Program-made: the position numbers and the translations under genes
Notes under the pieces: generated by a model
Told to the model about the DNA's origin: nothing
What the model saw: the letters and a program-made list of their open reading frames with translations, nothing else
Databases searched by the model: none
Shown: in pieces, positions 8,443 to 15,870 of the stretch
Numbering within the stretch: position 1 is the stretch's first letter
Layout: every line of letters starts with the position of its first letter
Source: an uncultured Propionibacteriaceae bacterium
GTDB taxonomy: Bacteria > Actinomycetota > Actinomycetes > Propionibacteriales > Propionibacteriaceae
Assembly: GCA_938012815.1 (NCBI GenBank)
Contig: CALLVV010000051.1
Location: 1-23,435 of the forward strand
DNA length: 23,435 nt
Reading direction: 5' to 3'

Positions 8443-9445
8443 CAAGACTCCCCATTGGCCCGGAGCGGATGGGAAGCCGGGTGTGAGTTTCGGACCCAAG
8501 TCGCTGCCGGAGACCGAAGGTGGGAAACCTGCCACGAAGGATGCGGGAGAGGGTGGTTCCTCAACCCCGCGTCTCGACGCTGCGGAGAAAAACCAGCCGG
8601 GTCAGGAGCTCGCGGTGCCGGGAAAGACCGCCAAACAGGTGAACAGGACCGGTGGGAAACCGGGTGGGCCCTCCTCCCAGCCCGGGAAGCCCCAGCAGGG
8701 CGGCAAGAAACCTGCGGTCGGGGCCGGGGCCAAGGCCGTTCCCCAGGCGCTGCCGGGGCCGGGCGACAACGCCAAGCAGGGCAAGAAACCGGGTGCCGCG
8801 AGCCCCAACCAGCCCAACCAGGGTGGCAGGCCCAACCAGAAACCCCCGCATCCGATGCCACAACAAGTCAGGGCCGCCCTGCCCGGTACCCAACCCGGAA
8901 GGCCGGCGGCTTCCCAGCAGGCCGCCGGCGCCGCCGCAGGGGCGGCTGCCAAGATGGCGGGCGATGCCGCCAAGGCCACCCCGTGGGCCGCCACCCCCAC
9001 CTCCGGAAAACCGGGCCAGACAGCCAGGGACAAGTCCCACAAACCCGAGGGAACGCTTTCCAAGGTCGGGGAGGCCCGCCGCACCCGCAAGGCCAGGCTG
9101 CGCATCTCCCGTGTAGACCCCTGGTCGGTGATGAAGACCACGTTCCTGTTCTCCATCGCCTTCGGGATCATGCTTGTGGTCATCGTCGCCGTGCTGTGGG
9201 CAATCGTCGCTGGTTCCGGCGCACTCCAGTCCATCAACGCCACCATGACCCAGCTGATCGGTGATTCGGGAACCGCGTTCAACGTCGAGGATTACATCAA
9301 CGCCGGACGGGTCATCGGGTTCGCCGCGGTCCTGGCCGCCCTGGATGTCGTCATCATCACCGCGGTCTCGACGCTGTTCGCCTTCCTGTACAACTTGGCA
9401 GCGGCCGTCATCGGTGGCCTGGAAGTCACCCTCGCGGAGGACTGA
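8435..9445 (+). CDS. DUF3566 transmembrane protein downstream of gyrA
   Basis: This 336-residue protein has two parts. Residues 1 to ~210 are low complexity, rich in Pro, Gly, Lys, Gln and Ala, with many GKP/KPG units, and are probably disordered in the cytoplasm. From about residue 215 a basic segment (RRTRKARLRISRVDPWSVMK) leads into two membrane helices (~237-259 and ~292-320) that match the DUF3566 domain. Genes for this domain lie directly after gyrA in many actinobacteria, so the position supports the call. The ATG overlaps the gyrA stop by eight bases, implying translational coupling. The function is unknown; links to cell division or envelope assembly are speculation. Confidence 0.88.
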   Translation: MSDKTPHWPGADGKPGVSFGPKSLPETEGGKPATKDAGEGGSSTPRLDAAEKNQPGQELAVPGKTAKQVNRTGGKPGGPSSQPGKPQQGGKKPAVGAGAKAVPQALPGPGDNAKQGKKPGAASPNQPNQGGRPNQKPPHPMPQQVRAALPGTQPGRPAASQQAAGAAAGAAAKMAGDAAKATPWAATPTSGKPGQTARDKSHKPEGTLSKVGEARRTRKARLRISRVDPWSVMKTTFLFSIAFGIMLVVIVAVLWAIVAGSGALQSINATMTQLIGDSGTAFNVEDYINAGRVIGFAAVLAALDVVIITAVSTLFAFLYNLAAAVIGGLEVTLAED

Positions 9446-9453
9446 AACCCAAC

Positions 9454-9483
9454 TTGTCAGGTCAACGACGGGTGTTGTAGAGT
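9454..9483 (+). promoter_or_regulatory. tRNA-Ile promoter
   Basis: A -35 box TTGTCA (9454-9459) and a -10 box TAGAGT (9478-9483) are 18 bp apart, placing the start of transcription near 9490, about ten bases before the tRNA. The spacing suits a housekeeping sigma factor. It lies directly after the DUF3566 stop. Confidence 0.55.
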
Positions 9484-9497
9484 TCAGCGTCGTTGAC
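9461..9497. repeat. perfect 10-bp inverted repeat over the tRNA-Ile promoter
   Basis: GTCAACGACG (9461-9470) and its exact reverse complement CGTCGTTGAC (9488-9497) flank 17 bases that contain the -10 box. No T-run follows, so it is not a normal intrinsic terminator for the gyrase transcript, although RNA read through from DUF3566 could fold it. The alternative is a protein-binding operator. Confidence 0.7.
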
Positions 9498-9500
9498 TAC

Positions 9501-9574
9501 GGGCCTATAGCTCAGGCGGTTAGAGCGCATCCCTGATAAGGATGAGGTCGCTGGTTCAAGTCCAGCTAGGCCCA
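9501..9574 (+). tRNA. tRNA-Ile (anticodon GAT)
   Basis: The 74-nt sequence folds as a full cloverleaf. The acceptor arms are GGGCCTA and TAGGCCC with discriminator A; the D stem is GCTC/GAGC; the anticodon stem is CATCC/GGATG with loop CTGATAA; and the T arm is GCTGG-TTCAAGT-CCAGC. GAT at 9535-9537 reads isoleucine AUC and AUU codons. The 3' CCA is not encoded. tRNA-Ile after gyrA is a common actinobacterial arrangement; no tRNA-Ala follows here. Confidence 0.97.
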
Positions 9575-9666
9575 CACGATACCGGAAACCCGAGTGCTGG
9601 GAGTCTTGAAACATTTCCGCGCCGCCTGAGGCGTGGGCGGATCGTGCGTCAAGGGGTCATCACGCG

Positions 9667-9695
9667 GTCGAATCGATAGCGATTCTCGTTACAGT
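9667..9695 (+). promoter_or_regulatory. promoter with internal palindrome upstream of the riboswitch
   Basis: A -10-like TACAGT (9690-9695) stands before the riboswitch with only a weak -35 candidate (9667-9672, GTCGAA). GAATCG-ATAG-CGATTC (9670-9685) is a perfect 6-4-6 palindrome within the spacer, where a bound repressor would block polymerase. On the minus strand the dyad loosely resembles AT-rich Fur/Zur-type boxes, but the regulator cannot be named from this. The stretch 9575-9666 shows nothing else clear. Confidence 0.45.
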
Positions 9696-9731
9696 AGAGG
9701 TATGTATCAATCTCATGTTACGCTCAGCCTG

Positions 9732-9889
9732 CGAACTGGTGGTGAGTGGTCTCACTCGCCACGGAACCCGGTGAAAATCCGGGACTGACGCGCAGCGGTG
9801 AAGGTGACGAGACCGGAAGTAGGCCACTGGGAGTGATCTCGGGAAGGTGCCGGAGGAGGATGATCCTGAGTCCGAAGACAGCCAGTTCG
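9732..9889 (+). ncRNA. cobalamin (B12) riboswitch
   Basis: The leader carries the conserved cobalamin-riboswitch core. CGAACTGG (9732-9739) pairs perfectly with CCAGTTCG (9882-9889) to close the element. Inside are GGAACCCGGTGAAAATCC (9763-9780), the GACGCGCAGCGGTGA stretch, and the B12 box AGTCCGAAGACAGCC ending at 9883. Such elements bind adenosyl- or hydroxocobalamin and usually lower expression of B12 synthesis or cobalt/B12 transport genes when the cofactor is plentiful. The next gene starts about 90 bases on. The stretch between (9890-9980) has short G/C dyads and no T-run, which favours control of translation over termination, though this is uncertain. Confidence 0.92.
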
Positions 9890-9980
9890 TGACGTCGACG
9901 GGCTTCGCGGTCAGGCTTCGGAGCGGCGATGTGCCGGATGTGCCCAGCGCACCTGGCGGGATCATCGTGATGGAGCAATC

Positions 9981-11588
9981 GTGGCAGCGCCGTCGAACAA
10001 CCTGAGCACCACCCAAAGCCGCTACCCGGAAAGGCTGCACCCGACAATGCTCACACGACCCGCTACGTGGCTGGCCGCGGCGCTGACCGCCGTCACCCTG
10101 CTGTTCAGCGCCTGTGGTCTCCCCTCGAACCAGGCGTCGACGGAGGGCAAGACCCTGAGGCTCATCACGGTTCTCGCCGCCGACAGCACCGACGCCCACC
10201 AGAACCAGACCGCCTTCATCTTCAACTCCGGAACGGTCGAGGCCCTTGTGGGCGTCGATCCCCAGACCCTGCAGATCCGTCCCTGGCTGGCCGAGAAGTG
10301 GGAGACCACCGACGCCCAGAACTGGACCTTCACCCTCCGCAAGGGTGTCAAGTTCCACAATGGCACCGAGATGACCGCTGAGAAGGTCAAGGCCAGCCTC
10401 GAGAACTCGATAGCCGTCAACCCCGGCATCAAGAAGGCGCTGCGGGTCCAGTCCATCGAGGCGACGGACCAGTACACGCTGAAGATCGTCACCGAAACCG
10501 TCTACCCGGCCCTGCCGTCCAGCCTGGTGCACTACAACTCGGTGATCGTCGACACCTCTGCCAAGGATTCCAAGTTCCCCATCGGGACGGGCGCGTTCAA
10601 GTTCGAGAGCTTTGACATCAACGGTGAGGCCGTGCTGGTGCGCAACGACGACTACTACGACGGCAAGGCGAAGCTCGACCGTGTGGTCATGACCGCCAAC
10701 AGCGACGCCAACGGCCGCAGGTCGGCTCTCCAGGCCGGGGACACCGACGTCATCTACCGTCCCTCCCTCGATTCCCTGAGTGCCCTCCAGTCCGACTCCA
10801 CGCTCCAGGTCGACAGCAAGCCCGGCACCCGCGTCTACCACATGCTCTACAACTACTCCGGTTCCAATGCCGCGCTCTGGGGCAACGAGGAGTTCCGCAA
10901 GGGCATCGACGCGCTGGTGGATCGTGAATCCATCGTCAAGGATGTCATGGGCGGTCAGGCCCAGGTGGCCTACGATGTCTTCCCCGGCGACTACCCGATC
11001 TCGCCGAAGGTGGCGGCCCACCCGTTCAGCACCGAGGAGGCCCTCAAGCACTTCGAGGCCGCCGGACTCCAGGTCAGCGACGGCAAGGTGACCCGCGACG
11101 GCCAGCCGCTCACCCTCAAGCTCATCACCTACGACGCCCGTCCCGAACTGCCGAAGATCGCCCAGGTCGTCCAGGATCAGGCCCGCAAGGTCGGCATCGA
11201 CATGCAGATTGCCAAGGCCGACAACATCGACGAATACCTCCCTCAGAACGACTGGGACCTCGCGACCTACTCGCTGCTGACCATCACCCGAGGTGACGGC
11301 TCCTTCTTCCTCAACAGCTCCTTCGGTGAGGGCGCGGCCCAGAACCACGGCAAGCTCGCCGATCCCGAGCTGCTGGCCAAGCTGGAGAAGTACAACACCG
11401 AGGCCGATACCACCGCCCGCACCGCGCTGGCCAAGGAGATCGCCCAGTACATCGACACCAAGTACTACAACTCCTACATCACCGCTCCCTACGAGACCAG
11501 CGCCAGCAAGAAGACCGTGACCGGGTGGGCGACCCCTGGCAACGAGTTCGAGTTCCAGATGATCACCAAGGACCTGGACATCTCCTGA
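9981..11588 (+). CDS. nickel/peptide-type ABC transporter, substrate-binding lipoprotein
   Basis: This is a family 5 extracellular solute-binding protein (NikA/CntA/DppA group), 535 residues from the GTG at 9981 or 513 from the ATG at 10047. The second start gives a compact signal peptide, MLTRPATWLAAALTAVTLLF, ending in lipobox FSAC with the lipidated Cys at residue 23, and I find it slightly more likely. The GTG has GGAG five bases before it. Family features include WTFTLRKGVKFHNGTEMTAEKV and RNDDYYDGKAKLD. It would capture the ligand outside the membrane and deliver it to the two permeases encoded next. Control by a B12 riboswitch suggests cobalt, a cobalt chelate or a corrinoid rather than peptides; this is inference. 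Confidence 0.9.
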   Translation: MAAPSNNLSTTQSRYPERLHPTMLTRPATWLAAALTAVTLLFSACGLPSNQASTEGKTLRLITVLAADSTDAHQNQTAFIFNSGTVEALVGVDPQTLQIRPWLAEKWETTDAQNWTFTLRKGVKFHNGTEMTAEKVKASLENSIAVNPGIKKALRVQSIEATDQYTLKIVTETVYPALPSSLVHYNSVIVDTSAKDSKFPIGTGAFKFESFDINGEAVLVRNDDYYDGKAKLDRVVMTANSDANGRRSALQAGDTDVIYRPSLDSLSALQSDSTLQVDSKPGTRVYHMLYNYSGSNAALWGNEEFRKGIDALVDRESIVKDVMGGQAQVAYDVFPGDYPISPKVAAHPFSTEEALKHFEAAGLQVSDGKVTRDGQPLTLKLITYDARPELPKIAQVVQDQARKVGIDMQIAKADNIDEYLPQNDWDLATYSLLTITRGDGSFFLNSSFGEGAAQNHGKLADPELLAKLEKYNTEADTTARTALAKEIAQYIDTKYYNSYITAPYETSASKKTVTGWATPGNEFEFQMITKDLDIS

Positions 11589-11591
11589 GCC

Positions 11592-12527
11592 ATGAGGAAT
11601 TGGTTGATCAGACTGGTCGAGATCGCGGTCTTCGTCCTGTTGCTGACGGTGGTCAGTTTCCTGGTGGTGAAGCTCGCGCCCGGTGACGAGACCCGCTCGC
11701 TGCTGCGGATGGACACCATCGAGGTCACCCAGGGCGACATCGAGGCCCTCCAGAAGGAACGCGGCCTGAACGCGCCCATCTGGGAGCAGTACTCCGCCTA
11801 CCTGATGAACCTGCTGAGGCTGAACTTCGGCACCTCCTCGATGACCGGAAAACCGGTCATCGAGGGGATCGCCAACGCCTTCCCCAGCACGCTCATCCTG
11901 GCCGGGTGGTCCTTGGTGGCCGCCTTCGTCATCGCAGGCCTGCTGGGCACCCTGGCGGCCCGCAACGTCGGGAAATGGCCGGACCACCTGGCCCAGGGAT
12001 TCACCCTGATCTCCTCCTCCATGCCGACTTTCTGGCTGGGCCTGCTGCTGCTGAACGTGTTCGCCATCGGCCTCAAGTTGCTGCCCTCCCAGGCGACGAG
12101 ACCCGGCGGCCTGGTGATGCCCATCATCTGCATGACCATTGCCATCGTGCCGCCCTACGTGAAGGTGTTCCGCAACAGCCTCGTCGACGCGCAGGGGGCG
12201 GACTTCGTCCGGGCGTCGCGTTCGCGGGGCCTGCACGAATCGACGGTGTTCAGAAAGCACGTGCTGCGGGCCAGCCTCATCCCCCTGGTCACCATCATGG
12301 GAATGAGCCTCGGGAGTCTCCTCGGGGGCACAGTGGTGGTGGAGAAGATCTTCGCCATCCAGGGCATCGGCATGCTGGTGCTCGACGCCCTGACCAAACG
12401 CGACTACCCCACGATCCAGGCCTTCATCCTGCTGATCGGCATCGTGGTCTTCCTCATCAACGGGCTGGTGGACCTGTCCTACCGATGGCTGGATCCCGCC
12501 ATCGCGCTCAAGGGGAGGAAGGCATGA
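11592..12527 (+). CDS. nickel/peptide-type ABC transporter, permease 1 (NikB/DppB-like)
   Basis: This 311-residue inner-membrane permease has the OppB/DppB/NikB layout: an N-terminal helix, the conserved LGLNxP-like stretch (RGLNAPIWEQY), FGTSSMTGKPV, then five further helices. The coupling loop between permease and ATPase reads DFVRASRSRGL, close to the family pattern. The gene starts three bases after the binding-protein stop and its own stop overlaps the next gene by ATGA, so it is part of the riboswitch-controlled operon. Confidence 0.92.
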   Translation: MRNWLIRLVEIAVFVLLLTVVSFLVVKLAPGDETRSLLRMDTIEVTQGDIEALQKERGLNAPIWEQYSAYLMNLLRLNFGTSSMTGKPVIEGIANAFPSTLILAGWSLVAAFVIAGLLGTLAARNVGKWPDHLAQGFTLISSSMPTFWLGLLLLNVFAIGLKLLPSQATRPGGLVMPIICMTIAIVPPYVKVFRNSLVDAQGADFVRASRSRGLHESTVFRKHVLRASLIPLVTIMGMSLGSLLGGTVVVEKIFAIQGIGMLVLDALTKRDYPTIQAFILLIGIVVFLINGLVDLSYRWLDPAIALKGRKA

Positions 12528-13351
12528 GCACCGGAAAACGAATCGTCATGATCGCGGTCGCGGTCTTCCTGGTGCTGCTGATCATCGGCCCCTGGATCGC
12601 GCCGCAGGACCCGAACCTGACTGCGACGGCCGACAGGCTCCAGGGGTCGAGCGCCGCCCACTGGTTCGGAACCGATGAGCTGGGTCGCGACGTGTTCTCC
12701 CGCATCCTGACCGGTGGGCTCACCACGGTGGGGCTCAGCGCGCTGGCGCTGGGGATCTCCATCCTGATCGGGGTTCCGCTGGGCCTGCTGTCCGGATACC
12801 TGGGTGGACGGACCGACTGGACCCTGATGAGAGCCGTCGACATCTTCCTGGCGCTGCCGGAGTACATCGTCGCCATGATCATCGCGGGCCTGATGGGCCA
12901 GGGATTCGGGAACTTGCTGCTGGCCATTCTCATCATCAAGTGGGTGGGCTACACCCGCCTGGCCAGGAGCGTCGTCATGCAGGAGAAGGCGAAGGACTAC
13001 CTGATGGTCTCCACCATCAGCGGGGCCTCCACCCTCTCGATCATGCGACGCCACCTGCTGCCGCACATCGTCGGCCCGGTCATGGCCCTGGCAACGGTGG
13101 ACATCGGCAAGGTGATCCTGCTCGTGGCATCGCTGTCCTACCTGGGGTTGGGTGTGCAACTTCCCTCCGCCGAGTGGGGTGCCATGCTCAACGAGGCCCA
13201 GACGTTCTTCACCCAGGCCCCACACCTCATGTTGGCGCCCGGCCTGGCGATCTTCCTGGTGGTGTGCGCCGCGAACTGGCTCGGCGACCAACTGCAGAGC
13301 CTCTACGCCATCTCCGGGGAACGGAAGGAGGAGACCGGTGTCGCTGCTTAG
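12524..13351 (+). CDS. nickel/peptide-type ABC transporter, permease 2 (NikC/DppC-like)
   Basis: This 275-residue partner permease begins with the typical NikC/DppC sequence: a first helix, then IAPQDPN and HWFGTDELGRDVFSR. The coupling loop KDYLMVSTISGAS follows the third core helix, and the LSYLGLGVQLPSAEWGAML motif is characteristic. The ATG at 12524 overlaps the previous stop (ATGA) and has GGGGAGGAAGG before it. The open frame extends upstream to 11906, but that part is antisense-like shadow over permease 1. Its stop lies 14 bases inside the following ATPase gene. Confidence 0.92.
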   Translation: MSTGKRIVMIAVAVFLVLLIIGPWIAPQDPNLTATADRLQGSSAAHWFGTDELGRDVFSRILTGGLTTVGLSALALGISILIGVPLGLLSGYLGGRTDWTLMRAVDIFLALPEYIVAMIIAGLMGQGFGNLLLAILIIKWVGYTRLARSVVMQEKAKDYLMVSTISGASTLSIMRRHLLPHIVGPVMALATVDIGKVILLVASLSYLGLGVQLPSAEWGAMLNEAQTFFTQAPHLMLAPGLAIFLVVCAANWLGDQLQSLYAISGERKEETGVAA

Positions 13352-14150
13352 GATCGACGAACTGCGCGTCACGACCCGCACCAGGGAGCTGGTGCACGGC
13401 ATCGACCTGCGCATCGAGACCGGCGAGTGGCTGGCCGTCGTCGGGGAGAGCGGGTCGGGCAAGTCCCTGACGGCCTTCTCCATCGCCAACCTGCTGCCGC
13501 GTGGCCTCAGGCGTACCGCCGAGACCATGACCTTCGGGGGCAAGAACCTGCTGACCATTTCACCAGAGGAGATGCGTCAGCTGCGTGGCAACGACATCGC
13601 CTACGTCTTCCAGGACTACCAGGCGGCGTTCTCGCCGTACTACCGGATCGGGCGGCAGCTCGACGAGGTGATGCGCAGCCACACCGACTGGGACGAGAAG
13701 GGCCGGAGGAAACGGGCCGCTGAGGTCCTCGAACAGCTGCGGCTCCCCGCCGAACTGCTGAGGCGCTACCCGTTCCAGGTCAGTGGCGGACAGTTGCAGC
13801 GCGCCGCCCTCGCGGCCGCGATCCTGCTGAAACCCAAACTGATCATCGCCGACGAACCCACCACGGCCCTCGACGCGGTCAACGCGTCGCTGGTGCTCGA
13901 CCAGATCGCGGAGATCCAGAAACAGGAGGGCTGCGCGGTGCTGTTCATCACCCACAACCTGCGGGTGCTGAGCCGGTTTGCCGACCGGATGGTGATCATG
14001 CAGGGCGGCGAGATCAAGGAACGGGGCACCACGAAGGAGATCTTCGAATCCCCGAAGGAGCAGATCACCCGCAACCTGATTGCCGCCATCCCGCCGCTTC
14101 GCAACATCCCGTCCCGGTTGCCCGTCTTCACGGAAGGAGCCGCCTCATGA
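13338..14150 (+). CDS. nickel/peptide-type ABC transporter, ATPase 1 (NikD/CntD-like)
   Basis: This 270-residue ATPase has Walker A GESGSGKS (36-43), Walker B LIIADEP, D-loop TTALD and the switch His in FITHNLRVL. The signature is VSGGQLQR rather than the more common LSGGMQQR. OppD/DppD peptide ATPases have about 320-330 residues, whereas this one is short like NikD and CntD, which transport nickel or metal-metallophore complexes; the usual C-terminal oligopeptide domain is reduced. The GTG at 13338 follows AAGGAGG by six bases. It overlaps permease 2 by 14 bases and the next ATPase by ATGA. Confidence 0.9.
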   Translation: MSLLRIDELRVTTRTRELVHGIDLRIETGEWLAVVGESGSGKSLTAFSIANLLPRGLRRTAETMTFGGKNLLTISPEEMRQLRGNDIAYVFQDYQAAFSPYYRIGRQLDEVMRSHTDWDEKGRRKRAAEVLEQLRLPAELLRRYPFQVSGGQLQRAALAAAILLKPKLIIADEPTTALDAVNASLVLDQIAEIQKQEGCAVLFITHNLRVLSRFADRMVIMQGGEIKERGTTKEIFESPKEQITRNLIAAIPPLRNIPSRLPVFTEGAAS

Positions 14151-14941
14151 GCGAATCCGTCGAGCAGGTCGGGGCTCCCCCTGTCCTGGAGGTCGAGGAC
14201 CTGCACAAGACCTATCCCGGCGGCACCCACGCCGTCAAAGGGGTCTCGTTCACGATCAACAAGGGTGAATGCCTCGGGGTCGTCGGAGAGAGCGGGTCGG
14301 GCAAGTCGACGCTTGCCAAGTGCCTGCTGACCTTGGAACCGGCCTCCGCAGGTCGGGCGACGCTGGAGGGCGAAACCCTCCTCCAGCGTCGCGGCAAGGG
14401 GTTGCGTGACATCCGTCGCCGCCTCCAGGTGGTGTTCCAGAACCCGGCGAGCTCGTTCAACTCGCGGCTGACGATGTACGACTCCCTCCTGGAGCCGCTG
14501 CGCACCCGGGGATTCGTCTCGCCGAGTTTCGTGCAGCCGGGGACGCAACGGAAGGTCGCCGAACAGCTCGTCGACCTGGTGCGTCTGCCCGTCTCCTGTC
14601 TGGATCGCAAACCCCACGAACTCAGCGGGGGCGAGAAACAGCGGGTGGCGATCGCGCGGGCCATCAGCGTGGAGCCGACCCTCCTGATCTTCGACGAACC
14701 CACGGCCAGCCTCGATGTCTCCATCCAGGCCCGGGTGCTGAACCTGCTGCAGGAGCTGAAGGAGGAACTCGGCCTGTCGTCGATGTTCATCTCCCACGAC
14801 CTCAGCGCGGTGCAGTTCATGAGCGAACGCTCCATCGTGCTGCGCGGCGGGAAGATCGTCGACCGGTTCAGTCGCGATGAACTCTTCGAGGACGGACGCG
14901 ACCAGTACACCAAGGACCTCATCAAGCTCTTCGAGGGCTGA
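14147..14941 (+). CDS. nickel/peptide-type ABC transporter, ATPase 2 (NikE/CntF-like)
   Basis: The second ATPase (264 residues) has Walker A GESGSGKST (47-55), signature LSGGEKQR (159-166), Walker B LLIFDEP (179-185), D-loop TASLD and FISHDLSAV with the switch His. It would pair with ATPase 1 to power import. Its length again fits the NikE/CntF group rather than OppF. The ATG overlaps the preceding stop, completing a five-gene unit without gaps. A partial hairpin repeat lies ten bases after its stop. Confidence 0.92.
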   Translation: MSESVEQVGAPPVLEVEDLHKTYPGGTHAVKGVSFTINKGECLGVVGESGSGKSTLAKCLLTLEPASAGRATLEGETLLQRRGKGLRDIRRRLQVVFQNPASSFNSRLTMYDSLLEPLRTRGFVSPSFVQPGTQRKVAEQLVDLVRLPVSCLDRKPHELSGGEKQRVAIARAISVEPTLLIFDEPTASLDVSIQARVLNLLQELKEELGLSSMFISHDLSAVQFMSERSIVLRGGKIVDRFSRDELFEDGRDQYTKDLIKLFEG

Positions 14942-14950
14942 GACGATCAC

Positions 14951-14998
14951 AGCTGGTTGGGATAGCCTGTTCCTTTGTCGCGGCCCGGCTCAACCGGC
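14951..14998. repeat. hairpin-forming intergenic repeat, copy 1
   Basis: It opens with AGCTGGTTG and ends with CGGCCCGGCTCAACCGGC; the ends are partly complementary (CTGGTTG with CAACCGG). The last 21 bases are identical to those of copy 2 at 15801-15852. It lies between the importer operon and the AlkC-like gene and may work as a weak terminator. Confidence 0.6.
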
Positions 14999-15033
14999 GG
15001 TGGTGAATTCTTGTCCAACAGAAAGGACATGGG

Positions 15034-15810
15034 ATGGGATCTTCGACAGGTGGACGACGTGACAACATCGATCCGGAACACCTGACCGCGCTGCAGGAAG
15101 GACGTGCTTCGGCGGGCACCCTCGCCGAAGCACTCGCCATCGACCATGGCGTTTTGCTGGCCAATGTCCTGCCGGAGGCCGGGGAGAAACTTCGTTCAGC
15201 CGTCACGGATGCGCAGTCGCTGGGAATCCTGAAGCGTATGCAACGGATCGGGGCGGCGATCCGGGATTCTTCCCTGGCCCTGGAACAGCTGGCTGACCTG
15301 GCCGTACACCGATCGGACACCGTTCGTGGATGGGCCTGTTTCGCTGTGGCCAGTGACTCGGAGATCGGACCCGAGACACTATTGGAACGCATTCAACCCT
15401 TCGCTGACGATCCCCATTTCGCCGTCCGGGAATGGGCCTGGATGGCCGCTCGTCCTGCGCTGGCAACTGATCCGAGTGCGAGCATCACATTGCTCGTACC
15501 GTGGACCGCGTCGGCGTCGGAACGGATCAGACGTTTCGCCAGCGAGGTTCTCCGTCCCCGTGGTGTGTGGGCCACACACATCAAAGAGCTGAAATCCGAC
15601 CCACAGCAGGGTCTTCCGATTCTGCATCCGCTCCGGGCGGATCCGTCACGCTACGTCCAGGACTCGGTTGCCAACTGGATCAACGACGCTGCAAAAACCC
15701 GACCCGAATGGGCGAGGGATCTCTGCTCATCCTGGTTGGCTGATGATCCTGCTCCGGAGACGGAGCGGATTGTGAAACGAGCCCTGAGATCACTCACCAA
15801 AGCTGGTTGA
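15034..15810 (+). CDS. AlkC-like DNA alkylation repeat (HEAT) protein
   Basis: This 258-residue, mostly helical protein resembles the DNA alkylation repeat family (AlkC/AlkD), HEAT-like glycosylases that remove alkylated bases. Two segments support this: RRFASEVLRPRGVW (166-179), close to the AlkC pattern of RR-x-SE-x-RP-x-W, and YVQDSVANWIND (207-218), close to YVRKSVANNLND. DDPHFAVREWAWMAARP is another HEAT-like unit. The start has AAAGGA six bases before it. Activity is not assured, because some members of this family act only as DNA or protein binders. It stands alone, with related repeats on both sides. Confidence 0.7.
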   Translation: MGSSTGGRRDNIDPEHLTALQEGRASAGTLAEALAIDHGVLLANVLPEAGEKLRSAVTDAQSLGILKRMQRIGAAIRDSSLALEQLADLAVHRSDTVRGWACFAVASDSEIGPETLLERIQPFADDPHFAVREWAWMAARPALATDPSASITLLVPWTASASERIRRFASEVLRPRGVWATHIKELKSDPQQGLPILHPLRADPSRYVQDSVANWINDAAKTRPEWARDLCSSWLADDPAPETERIVKRALRSLTKAG

Positions 15811-15852
15811 GCCGCCCGGTTCGCTGATGCTCGCGGCCCGGCTCAACCGGCT
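15801..15852. repeat. hairpin-forming intergenic repeat, copy 2
   Basis: AGCTGGTTGAGCC (15801-15813) pairs with GGCTCAACCGGCT (15840-15852) over 13 positions with a single G-U pair, around a 26-base GC-rich loop. The left arm includes the last codons and the stop of the AlkC-like gene. It lies between two converging genes, so it could act as a two-way terminator. GCTGGTTGAGCC-type elements are, to my knowledge, frequent in actinobacterial intergenic regions. A further related fragment, GGTTTCGACTCAGCTGG, follows at 15863. Confidence 0.65.
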
Positions 15853-15870
15853 TCACAGGGTGGTTTCGAC

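Noticed and set aside
6352..8535. Long minus-strand open frame antisense to gyrA (727 codons)
   Set aside because: Shadow of gyrA codon bias with no domain or ribosome site of its own.
8602..9282. Minus-strand frame opposite the DUF3566 gene with apparent hydrophobic repeats
   Set aside because: The Pro/Gly-rich pattern is the complement of the low-complexity region of DUF3566.
9660..12260. Minus-strand open frame of 866 codons across the riboswitch and importer genes
   Set aside because: It crosses a riboswitch and two certain genes on the other strand and has no family features.
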